DNA from: Rhodoferax sp.
GTDB lineage: Bacteria > Pseudomonadota > Gammaproteobacteria > Burkholderiales > Burkholderiaceae_C
Assembly: GCA_029946045.1 (NCBI GenBank)
Contig: JAQSDS010000423.1
Span: 1-14,279 of the forward strand
Direction of reading: 5' to 3'
DNA: 14,279 nucleotides
Shown piece by piece: positions 1 through 8,242 of the stretch (its first letter is position 1; the number at the start of each line of letters is the position of its first letter). The notes beneath the pieces are model-generated. The model was not told the DNA's origin. It was given only the letters and a program-made list of their open reading frames with translations, and made no database searches. The translations under genes and the position numbers were made by a program.

Positions 1-1
1 G

Positions 2-259
2 CGATGGTACGGCGAGGCCCTGCTGGCCTACCAGGCCGTGCCCCTGCTGCCGTGCCAGGCCCTGTTCAAGGTCTACCACTATGCATGGCAGTTCGACCGG
101 GATCAGCGTGATGGTCTGAGCTCACAAGACCTGGCCCAGTTTTACTGCGGTGACATCAGGCAATCCAACTGGGAAAGGGACATGGATTGGCCACAAGAAG
201 GAGGCAGCCTACTGTCCCGACTTGGAAGACGACTGCGTCGGCGCCTGGGTCGCATTTGA
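2..259 (+). CDS. 3' end of an unidentified protein (5' end outside window)
   Basis: This is an open frame running in from the left edge and ending at TGA 257-259, giving about 85 C-terminal residues. It is rich in aromatic residues (KVYHYAWQF, then QFYCGDIRQSNWERDMDW) and ends in a very basic tail (RLGRRLRRRLGRI). I do not recognise the family with confidence. The KVYHY and QSNW-RD-D elements vaguely recall the C-terminus of some small glycosyltransferase-like proteins of polysaccharide loci (DUF6492 type), but this is a weak impression. The frame is open from base 2, so it is probably a real gene cut by the window rather than a chance ORF. It lies 54 bases upstream of the first glycosyltransferase on the same strand and may belong to the same operon. 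Confidence 0.5.
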   Translation, partial: RWYGEALLAYQAVPLLPCQALFKVYHYAWQFDRDQRDGLSSQDLAQFYCGDIRQSNWERDMDWPQEGGSLLSRLGRRLRRRLGRI

Positions 260-313
260 AACATGCAAGCTGCTTAATCGGGCTGCCCGATCACGCGCGA
301 AGTTGAGCCAAGA

Positions 314-1225
314 ATGGAAATATTGTCATTATTCATCCTGTGCCATAACCGTCCTGACGACGCCCGACTGGCAATCCGTTCTGTCCTTGCCCAAAGCGAC
401 AAGGCGTTCAGCCTGACGGTTTCAGACAATTCGAGCAATGATGAGGTCCAGTGCATGATCCAAAACGAGTATCCTGACGTGCATTACGTTCGCAGGTTAC
501 CTATGTTGCCGGCACTGGAACACTTTAACCGCTGCATTGACGAAGTTCAGACAGGCTATTTCTGCCTGTTCCATGATGATGACCTCATGGGAGCTGACTT
601 TGTAGCAGGGTTCAGTGAATACCTCCAAAAATTTCCCGAAATGATTGCTTATGCTTGCAACGCCCATATTGAATCATTTGGCAAACTGCAACAAAAACTT
701 TCTTTCCTTTCATGCCGAAATACCGAGACCATTTCATCACCCCGAGTGCTTGCAGCCCGCTATTTCTCGCGTGCGCAATTGGGTATCGCGCCATTTCCCG
801 CTTACGTCTACAGCAAGGAGAGGATTGGCAAACTCAGATTCGAACCGGATGGCGGCAAATACGCTGACGTCACGTGGCTCCTAGGCCTGTCCATGAAAGG
901 CCCCGTCCTCTGGATCAGCAGACCACTGATGACTTACCGGATTCATGCAAGCAATGACGGCGCCACCGAATCCAGAAGGGATCGCCTGCGTTTTTTGGCT
1001 TTTATAAAGAAAAATCATGCTTTGCTGGGAAATGCCATCTTGCAGGATTACCGCTGCTCGTTCGTCTACAAGACCATCTTGAAGTCGCCAGACCGGTCGC
1101 ACCCTATCAGGCGCCGCATTGCAAAAGCCTTCGTCAAGCACTATCGTTGGGCGCGTTATGCCCGGCTTGAAACCTATCAAGCCCTGGCCAAGCGCGTTCT
1201 GGTGAAATGGCTGGCCTCGACATGA
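314..1225 (+). CDS. Family 2 glycosyltransferase
   Basis: This 303-residue protein is predicted to transfer a sugar from a nucleotide donor during assembly of the polysaccharide repeat unit at the cytoplasmic face of the inner membrane. The N-terminus has the GT-A/GT2 pattern: a hydrophobic strand (LSLFILCHNRP, residues 4-14), a helix with RSVLAQS (22-28), then TVSDNSS (35-41) as the nucleotide-binding strand. The metal-binding DXD-type motif is HDDD at 87-90 (FCLFHDDDLM). The C-terminal part is basic and has no clear membrane span. The length is normal for a soluble GT2 enzyme. ATG 314 is the first methionine before the conserved strand, and no strong ribosome-binding site precedes it. Its stop overlaps the start of the GT10 gene as ATGA (1222-1225). 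Donor and acceptor cannot be read from the sequence. Confidence 0.88.
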   Translation: MEILSLFILCHNRPDDARLAIRSVLAQSDKAFSLTVSDNSSNDEVQCMIQNEYPDVHYVRRLPMLPALEHFNRCIDEVQTGYFCLFHDDDLMGADFVAGFSEYLQKFPEMIAYACNAHIESFGKLQQKLSFLSCRNTETISSPRVLAARYFSRAQLGIAPFPAYVYSKERIGKLRFEPDGGKYADVTWLLGLSMKGPVLWISRPLMTYRIHASNDGATESRRDRLRFLAFIKKNHALLGNAILQDYRCSFVYKTILKSPDRSHPIRRRIAKAFVKHYRWARYARLETYQALAKRVLVKWLAST

Positions 1226-2253
1226 TTTACGCCAATATTCATGCTGACGGGCACAGCAACAACTCGCTGTTTGCCGAAAAAGACACCGTCCACCGACACA
1301 ACCCAACAACCACCACCCGTTTGTTGCGGCAAGCCTTTTTGACACGCGGTATCGAAATCAATACGCCCGACCTAAACCAGGGTCAAAAAGTCGCTTTCGA
1401 CTTGCACCTTGAAGCCCGGCCCATCAATGGCGCGTCGCGACCACGCTACCTTATCGCCCTGGAAAATCCTGATATCAACAAACTGAATGCCAGCAGCGAC
1501 TACTGCCAGGGCTTTGATCTCGCTTTTGCCTGGGATGTGCGCCTATTCCACCTGCCCAACGTGGTTCCCATCCTCATCCCGCATCCGCTGGGGGGCGCAG
1601 ATTCCCCGACTCTGGAGAATCGCGACATTTTCAGTTGCCTCATCAATGCCAATAAGGCTTTCAAGGAAGTCCTGCCGTCCGACCTCTACCTGGAACGCAT
1701 CAACACCATCCGCTGGTATGAACGGCATGCGCCCGACAAGTTCGAACTCTACGGTCTGGGTTGGGGAAAATCAACGCCGGCCTTCACTACCAGCGCCAGA
1801 ATAACGCGAAGCATTTCACGGCTCAAGACCCGCTTTTTCGGAATCCCGCCATTTCCCAGCTTTAGGGGTGAACTGAACAACAAAGCGGACGTTCTGCGAC
1901 ACGCCCGGTTTTCGTATTGTTATGAAAACAGCCGCGACCTCTCCAACTACCTCACCGAGAAAATATTTGACAGCCTGGTCAATGGCTGTGTACCGATCTA
2001 CTGGGGTGCAGACAACGTGCTGGAGCACATCCCGGCAGAGTGTTTCATTGACAGGCGGAAATTCATCGACACGGCTGCAATACACCGGCACCTGCTTTCG
2101 ATCAGCCCAGATGAATATGCTGCGTATCAACGTAACATGCTTCATTTTTTGGGCAGCGATGCGGCGGCAGCTTTCAGCGCCGGACACTTTGCCAATCTGG
2201 TTGCCGAACGGGTCTGCCAAGATCTGCAAGCCCAGGGTATTGAGCAGTTATGA
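1222..2253 (+). CDS. Family 10 glycosyltransferase (alpha-1,3/4-fucosyltransferase type)
   Basis: This 343-residue enzyme is predicted to transfer L-fucose from GDP-fucose to a sugar of the repeat unit. The C-terminal half carries the GT10 signature: RFSYCYENS (residues 229-237), [10 protein letters not shown] (243-252), then GCVPIYWG (255-262) and FIDRRKF (275-281). The Glu-Lys of the TEK motif corresponds to donor-binding residues of the Helicobacter pylori fucosyltransferase. The N-terminal half is divergent, as usual for the acceptor domain. An in-frame ATG at 1207 would add five residues, but ATG 1222 gives the ATGA overlap with the preceding stop that recurs across this locus, so 1222 is preferred. 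gmd and fcl, which make GDP-L-fucose, lie in this window on the other strand and support the assignment. Linkage type is unknown, and some bacterial GT10 proteins may use another donor. Confidence 0.88.
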   Translation: MIYANIHADGHSNNSLFAEKDTVHRHNPTTTTRLLRQAFLTRGIEINTPDLNQGQKVAFDLHLEARPINGASRPRYLIALENPDINKLNASSDYCQGFDLAFAWDVRLFHLPNVVPILIPHPLGGADSPTLENRDIFSCLINANKAFKEVLPSDLYLERINTIRWYERHAPDKFELYGLGWGKSTPAFTTSARITRSISRLKTRFFGIPPFPSFRGELNNKADVLRHARFSYCYENSRDLSNYLTEKIFDSLVNGCVPIYWGADNVLEHIPAECFIDRRKFIDTAAIHRHLLSISPDEYAAYQRNMLHFLGSDAAAAFSAGHFANLVAERVCQDLQAQGIEQL

Positions 2254-2302
2254 TTCCCCGCTGCTTACTTCGTGCCATCCTTACCTTTGTCAGGCATCCC
2301 CT

Positions 2303-3076
2303 ATGAAAGCCGTCATTTTTGCAGGTGGACTCGGAACCCGCATCTCCGAAGAAACGTCAATCCGTCCCAAGCCCATGGTGGAAATTGGCGGTAAGCCCAT
2401 CCTCTGGCACATCCTCAAGATGTACTCGGCCCACGGAGTCAATGACTTCATCATTTGCTGCGGCTACAAGGGCTACGTCATCAAGGAATACTTTGCCAAT
2501 TATTTTCTACATATGTCCGACGTGACTTTTGACATGAGTAAAAACACCATGGAAGTGCACCAACAAAATGCTGAGCCCTGGCGCGTGACCCTGGTCGACA
2601 CTGGGGACGACACCATGACCGGCGGACGCCTCAAACGCGTGGCCAACTATGTCAAAGAGGAAGAACTTTTTTGCCTGACCTACGGTGATGGCGTCAGCGA
2701 TGTCAACATCACCGAACTCATCGCCTTTCATAAAACACAAAACGTCAAGGCCACCCTGACCGCCACCCTTCCGCCAGGACGCTTCGGCGCCCTGGACCTA
2801 GCGGGTAGCAAAGTCAAAAGCTTTATGGAAAAGCCAAAAGGTGATGGCGCCCTGATCAATGGCGGCTTCTTCGTGTTGTCGCCCCAGGTGCTCAACTACA
2901 TCGCCAACGACCAAACCATCTGGGAACGTGAACCCCTGGAACGTCTGGCGCAAGAAGGTAACTTGGCCGCCTTTGAGCACCATGGCTTCTGGCAACCCAT
3001 GGACACCCTGCGTGACAAGACCCATCTGGAAGAACTGTGGCAATCCGGTCAAGCACCCTGGAAAACATGGTCATGA
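2303..3076 (+). CDS. rfbF: Glucose-1-phosphate cytidylyltransferase
   Basis: This cytoplasmic enzyme joins CTP and alpha-D-glucose-1-phosphate to give CDP-glucose and pyrophosphate, the first step towards CDP-3,6-dideoxyhexoses. The 257-residue protein matches the usual RfbF/AscA/DdhA length. It shows the nucleotidyltransferase signature FAGGLGTR (residues 6-13), then [16 protein letters not shown] (21-36), the metal-binding YGDGV (127-131), and the family-typical stretches PPGRFGALD (157-165), EKPKGDG (176-182) and the C-terminal [11 protein letters not shown] (229-239). The frame is open far upstream to 1922, but ATG 2303 gives the family N-terminus MKAVIFAGG, and the upstream part lies inside the GT10 gene. 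A 49-base spacer separates it from that gene, the longest gap between its neighbours on this side. The stop overlaps the rfbG start by four bases. Confidence 0.97.
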   Translation: MKAVIFAGGLGTRISEETSIRPKPMVEIGGKPILWHILKMYSAHGVNDFIICCGYKGYVIKEYFANYFLHMSDVTFDMSKNTMEVHQQNAEPWRVTLVDTGDDTMTGGRLKRVANYVKEEELFCLTYGDGVSDVNITELIAFHKTQNVKATLTATLPPGRFGALDLAGSKVKSFMEKPKGDGALINGGFFVLSPQVLNYIANDQTIWEREPLERLAQEGNLAAFEHHGFWQPMDTLRDKTHLEELWQSGQAPWKTWS

Positions 3077-4146
3077 ATCCCAGCTTTTGGCGCGGTAAAC
3101 GCGTTTTCCTCACCGGCCACACCGGCTTCAAGGGCAGCTGGCTCAGCTTGTGGCTACACAGCCTGGGCGCCGAATTGCATGGCCTGGCCCTGGTGCCACC
3201 GACCAACCCCAACCTCTTTACCGAAGCCCGGGTCGCCCAGGGCATGGCCAGCAGCACCATCGGTGACATTCGCGACCTGGCCACCGTGCAGCAAGCCATG
3301 CAAGCCTGCCAGCCAGACATCGTCATCCACATGGCCGCCCAGCCGCTGGTGCGCCTGTCTTATGCCGAACCGGTCGAAACCTACGCCACCAACGTCATGG
3401 GTACTGTGCATGTGCTCGAAGCTGCACGCCACAGCCCCGGCGTCAAAGCCATTGTCGTTGTCACGACCGACAAGTGCTACGAGAACAAGGAATGGGTCTG
3501 GGGCTACCGCGAAAACGAGCCCATGGGTGGCCATGACCCTTACAGCAACAGCAAAGGCTGCACCGAACTGGTCACCAGAGCCTACCGCAGCTCCTTCCTG
3601 CAAAACCATGGCATAGCGGTCGCCACGGCCCGCGCGGGCAACGTCATTGGTGGCGGCGACTGGGCAGCTGACCGACTGGTGCCAGACATCCTGCGTGCCT
3701 TCGAGCAGAACCGGCCGGTGGTCATCCGCAACCCCCACGCCACCCGCCCTTGGCAACACGTGCTGGAACCTTTGTCAGGCTATTTGAGCTTGGCCGAACA
3801 GCTTTACACCCAGGGCCAAGCCTTTGCCGAAGGCTGGAACTTTGGCCCCAAGGACGACGACGCACGTCCGGTGCAATGGATCGTGGAGCACATGGTGAAG
3901 ATCTGGGGCAACGGTGCGAGCTGGCAGCAAGACGGAGGCAGCCACCCGCACGAGGCCAATTACCTCAAGCTCGACATCTCCAAAGCCAAAGCCCGTCTGG
4001 GCTGGCAACCACGCTGGCCCCTGACTTGCGCCCTGGAACACATCAGCAGCTGGCACCAGGCCTGGCTGGCCCATACAGACATGCAGCAGCTGTGCCTAAG
4101 TCAAATACAGCATTACACCTTAGCGACAACTTCGGAAACCCAATGA
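3073..4146 (+). CDS. rfbG: CDP-glucose 4,6-dehydratase
   Basis: This NAD-dependent extended short-chain dehydrogenase/reductase converts CDP-glucose to CDP-4-keto-6-deoxyglucose. The 357-residue protein has the Rossmann dinucleotide motif GHTGFKG (residues 15-21), the acidic GDIRD (64-68), HMAAQPLVR (86-94), the active-site strand [13 protein letters not shown] (129-141) and the catalytic Tyr/Lys pair in YSNSK (157-161). All are characteristic of RfbG/DdhB/AscB. ATG 3073 overlaps the rfbF stop as ATGA and is preceded by TGGAAAA (3059-3065) as a possible ribosome-binding site. ATG 3067, two codons earlier, is a possible alternative. The product passes to RfbH, which is encoded immediately downstream with another ATGA overlap, so rfbF, rfbG and rfbH form a translationally coupled set. 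Confidence 0.96.
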   Translation: MNPSFWRGKRVFLTGHTGFKGSWLSLWLHSLGAELHGLALVPPTNPNLFTEARVAQGMASSTIGDIRDLATVQQAMQACQPDIVIHMAAQPLVRLSYAEPVETYATNVMGTVHVLEAARHSPGVKAIVVVTTDKCYENKEWVWGYRENEPMGGHDPYSNSKGCTELVTRAYRSSFLQNHGIAVATARAGNVIGGGDWAADRLVPDILRAFEQNRPVVIRNPHATRPWQHVLEPLSGYLSLAEQLYTQGQAFAEGWNFGPKDDDARPVQWIVEHMVKIWGNGASWQQDGGSHPHEANYLKLDISKAKARLGWQPRWPLTCALEHISSWHQAWLAHTDMQQLCLSQIQHYTLATTSETQ

Positions 4147-5486
4147 GCAGCGCACCCATTCAATTTACCGCCAAACATCCTGATGCCATCCGCCGCGAAA
4201 TCGCGGCGCTGGTCCAACAATACGCCGATGCCGTGTATGCCCCCCAGGCCTTCCTACCCGGCCAGACCGCCGTGCCGCCTTCGGGCAAAGTTATCGGTGC
4301 CCAAGAACTGAAGTACATGGTGGATGCCAGCCTGGACGGCTGGCTCACCACCGGCCGCTTCAACGCCGAGTTTGAGAAAAAGCTCGCCGCTTTCATTGGC
4401 ATCAAACACCTGATCACCGTCAACTCGGGTTCATCGGCCAATTTGGTGGCGTTCAGCACCCTCACCTCGCCCAAGCTGGGGGAGCGTGCCATTCAAAAAG
4501 GTGACGAAGTGATCGGCGTAGCTGCAGGTTTTCCGACCACCGTCAATCCGATCCTGCAGTTTGGCGCCGTGCCGGTGTTTGTCGATGTGGACCGCCTCAC
4601 CCACAACATTGATGCCAGCAAGATCGAAGCGGCCATTGGCCCCAAAACCAAAGCCATCATGTTGGCGCACAGCCTGGGCAACCCGTTCAACCTGGATGTG
4701 GTCACGGCCCTGTGCAAAAAATACAACTTGTGGCTGGTAGAAGACTGCTGCGATGCGCTGGGTACCACCTACCGCGGCCAGATGGTTGGTACCTTTGGCG
4801 ACATTGCCACCCTGAGCTTTTACCCGGCACACCACATCACCATGGGCGAAGGCGGCGCCGTGTTCACCAACAACGACGAACTCAAGACGATTGCCGAGAG
4901 CTTTCGCGACTGGGGCCGCGATTGCTATTGCCAGCCGGGCAAAGACAACACCTGCGGCAAGCGTTTTTGCCAGCAGCTGGGCGACCTGCCCTACGGCTAC
5001 GACCACAAATACACCTACAGCCACCTAGGCTACAACCTCAAAATCACCGACATGCAAGCCGCCTGCGGTTTGGCCCAGCTGGAAAAGGCCCCCGCCTTCA
5101 TTCAGGCCCGCAAGAACAACTACGCCTTCCTGAAAGAACGCCTGAAGGATTGCGAAGAGTTCGTCAGCCTGCCCGAGCCGACCGAGCACTCGGACCCCTC
5201 CTGGTTCGGCTTCCCCATCACGCTGAAAGACAACTGCCCCGTTACCCGGCTCGATTTGCTCACCTACCTGGACCAAAACAAGGTGGGGACCCGGCTGCTG
5301 TTTGCAGGCAACCTGACGCGCCAGCCCTACATGAAAGCTGCCAACTACCGCATCAGTGGTGAGCTGACCAACACCGACAACGTGATGAACAACACATTCT
5401 GGATTGGCGTACAGCCTGCCTTGACCAGGGAGATGCTGGAGTTTGCGGCCAGCAAGATTGAAAGCTACCTTGGCGTGAATTTCTGA
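4143..5486 (+). CDS. rfbH: CDP-4-keto-6-deoxyglucose 3-dehydrase (E1), PMP/[2Fe-2S] enzyme
   Basis: This E1 enzyme removes the C3 hydroxyl of CDP-4-keto-6-deoxyglucose. It uses pyridoxamine phosphate and, in characterised relatives, an iron-sulfur cluster fed by the reductase E3 (RfbI/AscD). The 447-residue protein has the DegT/DnrJ/EryC1 aminotransferase fold: NSGSSANL (residues 94-101), [10 protein letters not shown] (198-207) and [14 protein letters not shown] (225-238). The PLP-binding lysine of ordinary aminotransferases is replaced by histidine (H230), as in E1 of Yersinia. Cysteines C203, C261, C263 and C271 give the spacing C-X57-C-X1-C-X7-C, the published cluster motif of E1. ATG 4143 overlaps the rfbG stop (ATGA), and the open frame further upstream lies within rfbG. 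No rfbI-like reductase is present in the window. Twelve bases separate it from the transketolase genes. Confidence 0.97.
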   Translation: MSSAPIQFTAKHPDAIRREIAALVQQYADAVYAPQAFLPGQTAVPPSGKVIGAQELKYMVDASLDGWLTTGRFNAEFEKKLAAFIGIKHLITVNSGSSANLVAFSTLTSPKLGERAIQKGDEVIGVAAGFPTTVNPILQFGAVPVFVDVDRLTHNIDASKIEAAIGPKTKAIMLAHSLGNPFNLDVVTALCKKYNLWLVEDCCDALGTTYRGQMVGTFGDIATLSFYPAHHITMGEGGAVFTNNDELKTIAESFRDWGRDCYCQPGKDNTCGKRFCQQLGDLPYGYDHKYTYSHLGYNLKITDMQAACGLAQLEKAPAFIQARKNNYAFLKERLKDCEEFVSLPEPTEHSDPSWFGFPITLKDNCPVTRLDLLTYLDQNKVGTRLLFAGNLTRQPYMKAANYRISGELTNTDNVMNNTFWIGVQPALTREMLEFAASKIESYLGVNF

Positions 5487-5498
5487 GCGCATGAAGCC

Positions 5499-6344
5499 AT
5501 GAATGTTTCCTTGCCGACCCCAGCGCAGCCGTCAAATTCAAACTTTGACGCCAAAGTGTTACGCAAGACCGTGCTCGACATGGCCTTTGCAGGCGCCACG
5601 GTTCACATCGGCTGCGCCTTCTCCATCATTGAACTACTGGCCGTGCTTTACCGCAACCACCTGCACTACCCGGGAAATGACCCGTTGGCAGCCGAACGCG
5701 ACTACCTGGTGCTCAGCAAAGGCCATGGTGTGATGGCCCAGTACGCATGCATGCGCGAGAAGGGTTGGCTCAAGGACGAGGCGTTCTCAGGTTACTTTGC
5801 CGATGGCAGTGATTTAAAGGGCTTGTCTGATTCCCGGATCCCAGGGCTGGAGGTCACCTCCGGTTCACTCGGCCATGGGTTTTCTGTCGGTGTTGGCATG
5901 GCCATGGGTGCCAAGCTGCGCGGCACCGATCAAAAGACTTATGCACTGGTGGGCGATGGTGAAATCAACGAAGGTCCGATCTGGGAAGGTGCCCTGTTTG
6001 CAGCGCACCATGCATTGAAGCATTTCATGGTGATCGTCGATGAAAACGGCTTTCAGGCCATGGGGCGCACCCAGGAGGTGCTTGCGTTGGGATCAATCCA
6101 GGCCAAGTTCGAGAGTTTTGGTTTCGAGGCACTCACCATCGACGGCCATGACGAGCAAGCCATCGATAAGGCCATCAGGCAACTCTGGGCCAGCCAGTCC
6201 ACGGCACCCAAGGCGTTGGTTGCTAAAACCGTCAAAGGCAGAGGTGTGCCTTTCATGGAGAACAACAACATCTGGCACTACACCCGACTGAATCAGGACA
6301 GCTACGCACACGCCCTGGCTGCGGTGGCTGGGGGTGCTGTATGA
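5499..6344 (+). CDS. Transketolase, N-terminal (diphosphate-binding) subunit
   Basis: This 281-residue protein corresponds to the thiamine-diphosphate PP domain of transketolase, which transfers two-carbon ketol units between sugars. Visible motifs are VHIG (residues 35-38), LSKGHG (72-77), GSLGHG (122-127) and the ThDP/metal motif GDGEINEG (152-159) ending at VDENG (180-184), about 30 residues as expected. NNIWHY (256-261) matches the domain end. Its partner domain is encoded by the next gene, which overlaps by four bases, so the two should form one split enzyme. Twelve bases after rfbH and followed by a reductase gene, it is unlikely to be the housekeeping transketolase, which is usually a single protein of about 660 residues. 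I infer that it adds a two-carbon branch to the CDP-4-keto sugar made by RfbFGH. A role in supplying a sugar-phosphate precursor is also possible. ATG 5499 has only a weak ribosome-binding site. Confidence 0.93.
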   Translation: MNVSLPTPAQPSNSNFDAKVLRKTVLDMAFAGATVHIGCAFSIIELLAVLYRNHLHYPGNDPLAAERDYLVLSKGHGVMAQYACMREKGWLKDEAFSGYFADGSDLKGLSDSRIPGLEVTSGSLGHGFSVGVGMAMGAKLRGTDQKTYALVGDGEINEGPIWEGALFAAHHALKHFMVIVDENGFQAMGRTQEVLALGSIQAKFESFGFEALTIDGHDEQAIDKAIRQLWASQSTAPKALVAKTVKGRGVPFMENNNIWHYTRLNQDSYAHALAAVAGGAV

Positions 6345-7258
6345 GAGCCGCTTTTTCTGATGAACTGGTGCGCCTGGCCAAGGCCGACCCCAAGGTGCTG
6401 CTGCTCACAGGCGATCATGGTTACGCATTGTTTGACGATTTCCGCAGGGCGTGCCCCGCGCAGTACATCAATGCGGGCATTGCCGAGCAGAACATGGTGG
6501 GCATGGCGGCTGGCCTGGCACGTACAGGCTTCAGGCCGTTCGTGTATGGTTTGAGTGCGTTCATCCCGGTACGTGTGCTTGAGCAGATCAAGCTCGACAT
6601 CGCCCATGACCGACTGCCAGTGGTCTTGATTGGTGATGGTGCCGGCTTTGTTTACAGCCACCTGGGTACCAGCCACCAATCAACCGAGGACATCGCCTGC
6701 ACCCGGGCTATTCCCGATTTATCGGTATATTCACCTGCCGACAGATTTGAAATGACCGCTTGCATCAACCTGGCTTATCAGTCAGATGCACCGGTTTATT
6801 TGCGCATGGGCAAGTCTGACAGGGGTGACGTGCATTCGGCGGTACCCCATATAAAGCCTGGCAGTTTGTTGCAGACCCGTAGCGGGCACGCTGGTGAAGT
6901 CGCCTTCATTGCCACCGGCTCACTGGTGCGCACGGCCATGGATATTGCAGCTGAGATTTACCCTGACGCCGCAGTCTGGAGTGCTCCCTTCATCAAACCC
7001 ATGGATGCCCAGCAAGTGGCTGCCGTCTGTGCACAGAGTCGCGCCGTGTTTGTGCTGGAAGAGCATTCGGTGCTGGGGGGATTGGGCTCTGCCATCGCCG
7101 AGATTGCCGCCGAATTAGCACCGGTGCGCTTGTTGCGTATCGGCGTGCAGGACCGTTTTTCGCAACACTGCGGCAGCTACGAATATTTGCTGAAAGAGCA
7201 TGGCCTGGATCGGTCCACCATTGCGCAGCGGGTTAAAGCATTCTTGATGGCAAGCTAA
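6341..7258 (+). CDS. Transketolase, C-terminal (pyrimidine-binding) subunit
   Basis: This 305-residue protein supplies the pyrimidine domain and the C-terminal domain of transketolase. NAGIAEQNMVGMAAGLA (residues 44-60) contains the glutamate (E49) expected to activate thiamine diphosphate. FVYSHLGTSHQSTEDIA (103-119) is the substrate-side loop, and VYSPAD (129-134) follows. The C-terminal domain includes VFVLEEHSVLGGLGSAIAE. ATG 6341 overlaps the stop of the N-terminal subunit as ATGA, so 1:1 expression through translational coupling is likely. The same two-gene layout is seen in 1-deoxyxylulose-5-phosphate-synthase-like and other split transketolases. Here the position between rfbH and a sugar reductase suggests a dedicated role in nucleotide-sugar branching. 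Substrate specificity cannot be told from the motifs. Confidence 0.92.
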   Translation: MRAAFSDELVRLAKADPKVLLLTGDHGYALFDDFRRACPAQYINAGIAEQNMVGMAAGLARTGFRPFVYGLSAFIPVRVLEQIKLDIAHDRLPVVLIGDGAGFVYSHLGTSHQSTEDIACTRAIPDLSVYSPADRFEMTACINLAYQSDAPVYLRMGKSDRGDVHSAVPHIKPGSLLQTRSGHAGEVAFIATGSLVRTAMDIAAEIYPDAAVWSAPFIKPMDAQQVAAVCAQSRAVFVLEEHSVLGGLGSAIAEIAAELAPVRLLRIGVQDRFSQHCGSYEYLLKEHGLDRSTIAQRVKAFLMAS

Positions 7259-7261
7259 GCC

Positions 7262-8242
7262 ATGCGAATTGCCATCCTGGGTGCCACCAGCCAGATTGCC
7301 AAGGACCTGATCCTGTCTTTTGCGGCGCACAGTCGGCATGAATTGGTACTGTACGCGCGCCGTCCCGAGGCGGTGGTGCAATGGCTAAATCATGAGAACC
7401 TGGTACCAGCTTACACAGTAGCAGACTTTGCTGCCTTCACAACACAGGAGCATTTCGACGCCATCCTGAACTTTGTCGGTGTAGGTAACCCGGCTCAGAC
7501 AGCAGCCATGGGGGCTTCTATTTTTGATGTGACGCTGAAATACGACGAGCTGGCCCTAGGCTATGTTCAACGGTATCCAACGTGTCGCTACATTTTTTTA
7601 AGCAGTGGTGCTGCTTATGGTTCCAGCTTTGAGGCACCGGCAGATGTTGACACCAAAGCGACGATTGATATCAATCATCTGCAACCGCAGGACTGGTATG
7701 GCGTCGCCAAATTACATGCCGAGTGCCGTCATCGATCACTAGCGCATCTTGCGATTGTGGACATCCGGGTATTCAACTATTTCAGCCATACGCAGGACAT
7801 TGAAGCGCGCTTTTTGATGACCGATATTCTGCGTGCAGTTCGGGATAAGACGGTGTTGAAAACCTCGGCAGAAAACATCGTGCGGGACTTCCTGCACCCA
7901 TCCGATTTTTACCAATTGGTCAGTGTGATGCTGGCTGCGCCATCTACCAATGCAGCGATTGACGGCTACAGCAGGGCACCGATCAACAAGACTACCCTGC
8001 TGGCCGTCATGCAGAATCGGTTCAACCTAAGGTACGAAGCATGCCTTGAAAGCACCGGGGTTAATGCTACGGGAAGTAAGCGACATTACTTCTCAAAGAA
8101 CTTGCGTGCAGCTGAGTTTGGTTATGCACCAGTATGGAATTCCATAGACGGAATATGCCATGAGGCCGAGCTCATCCTCAATTCAAGTGATGCACCATAT
8201 CCTGGTATGCCCGCGACAAGCCGTCTTCCAAACTTACTTTAG
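7262..8242 (+). CDS. NAD(P)-dependent sugar epimerase/reductase (extended SDR family)
   Basis: This 326-residue protein is an extended short-chain dehydrogenase/reductase. It has the N-terminal dinucleotide motif [11 protein letters not shown] (residues 5-15), the catalytic serine strand [11 protein letters not shown] (112-122) and the YGVAK pair (Y146, K150). [11 protein letters not shown] is the usual substrate-domain motif. It starts three bases after the transketolase C-subunit and ends the plus-strand operon. From its position it probably reduces the 4-keto group, or the side-chain ketone made by the transketolase, of a CDP-3,6-dideoxy sugar; this role is inferred. It is not obviously like the CDP-abequose or CDP-paratose synthases. 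The last 20 or so residues (from about SSDAPYP) are read from DNA that also encodes the C-terminus of fcl on the other strand, and may be a run-on after loss of the original stop. Confidence 0.82.
   Translation: MRIAILGATSQIAKDLILSFAAHSRHELVLYARRPEAVVQWLNHENLVPAYTVADFAAFTTQEHFDAILNFVGVGNPAQTAAMGASIFDVTLKYDELALGYVQRYPTCRYIFLSSGAAYGSSFEAPADVDTKATIDINHLQPQDWYGVAKLHAECRHRSLAHLAIVDIRVFNYFSHTQDIEARFLMTDILRAVRDKTVLKTSAENIVRDFLHPSDFYQLVSVMLAAPSTNAAIDGYSRAPINKTTLLAVMQNRFNLRYEACLESTGVNATGSKRHYFSKNLRAAEFGYAPVWNSIDGICHEAELILNSSDAPYPGMPATSRLPNLL

Noticed and set aside
277..291. Perfect short inverted repeat ATCGGG-CTG-CCCGAT between the first two plus-strand genes
   Set aside because: The stem is only six base pairs and no T-run follows, so it is not a convincing terminator. 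It could be chance in GC-rich DNA.
1922..2302. Long upstream extension of the rfbF reading frame
   Set aside because: The extension overlaps the conserved GT10 core in another frame, and the RfbF family begins at MKAVIFAGG (ATG 2303).
3154..3759. 201-codon open frame on the minus strand opposite rfbG
   Set aside because: It is low-complexity, rich in Gly, Val and Asp, and lies entirely within the conserved rfbG gene in antisense.
3750..4142. Long upstream extension of the rfbH reading frame
   Set aside because: It lies inside rfbG in another frame and has no family similarity. The family start is at ATG 4143.
5499..7258. Reading the two subunits as a 1-deoxyxylulose-5-phosphate synthase or as the housekeeping transketolase broken by a frameshift
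   Set aside because: Each part has intact ends and a clean ATGA overlap, and split transketolases are a known architecture, so the two-gene form looks native rather than damaged.
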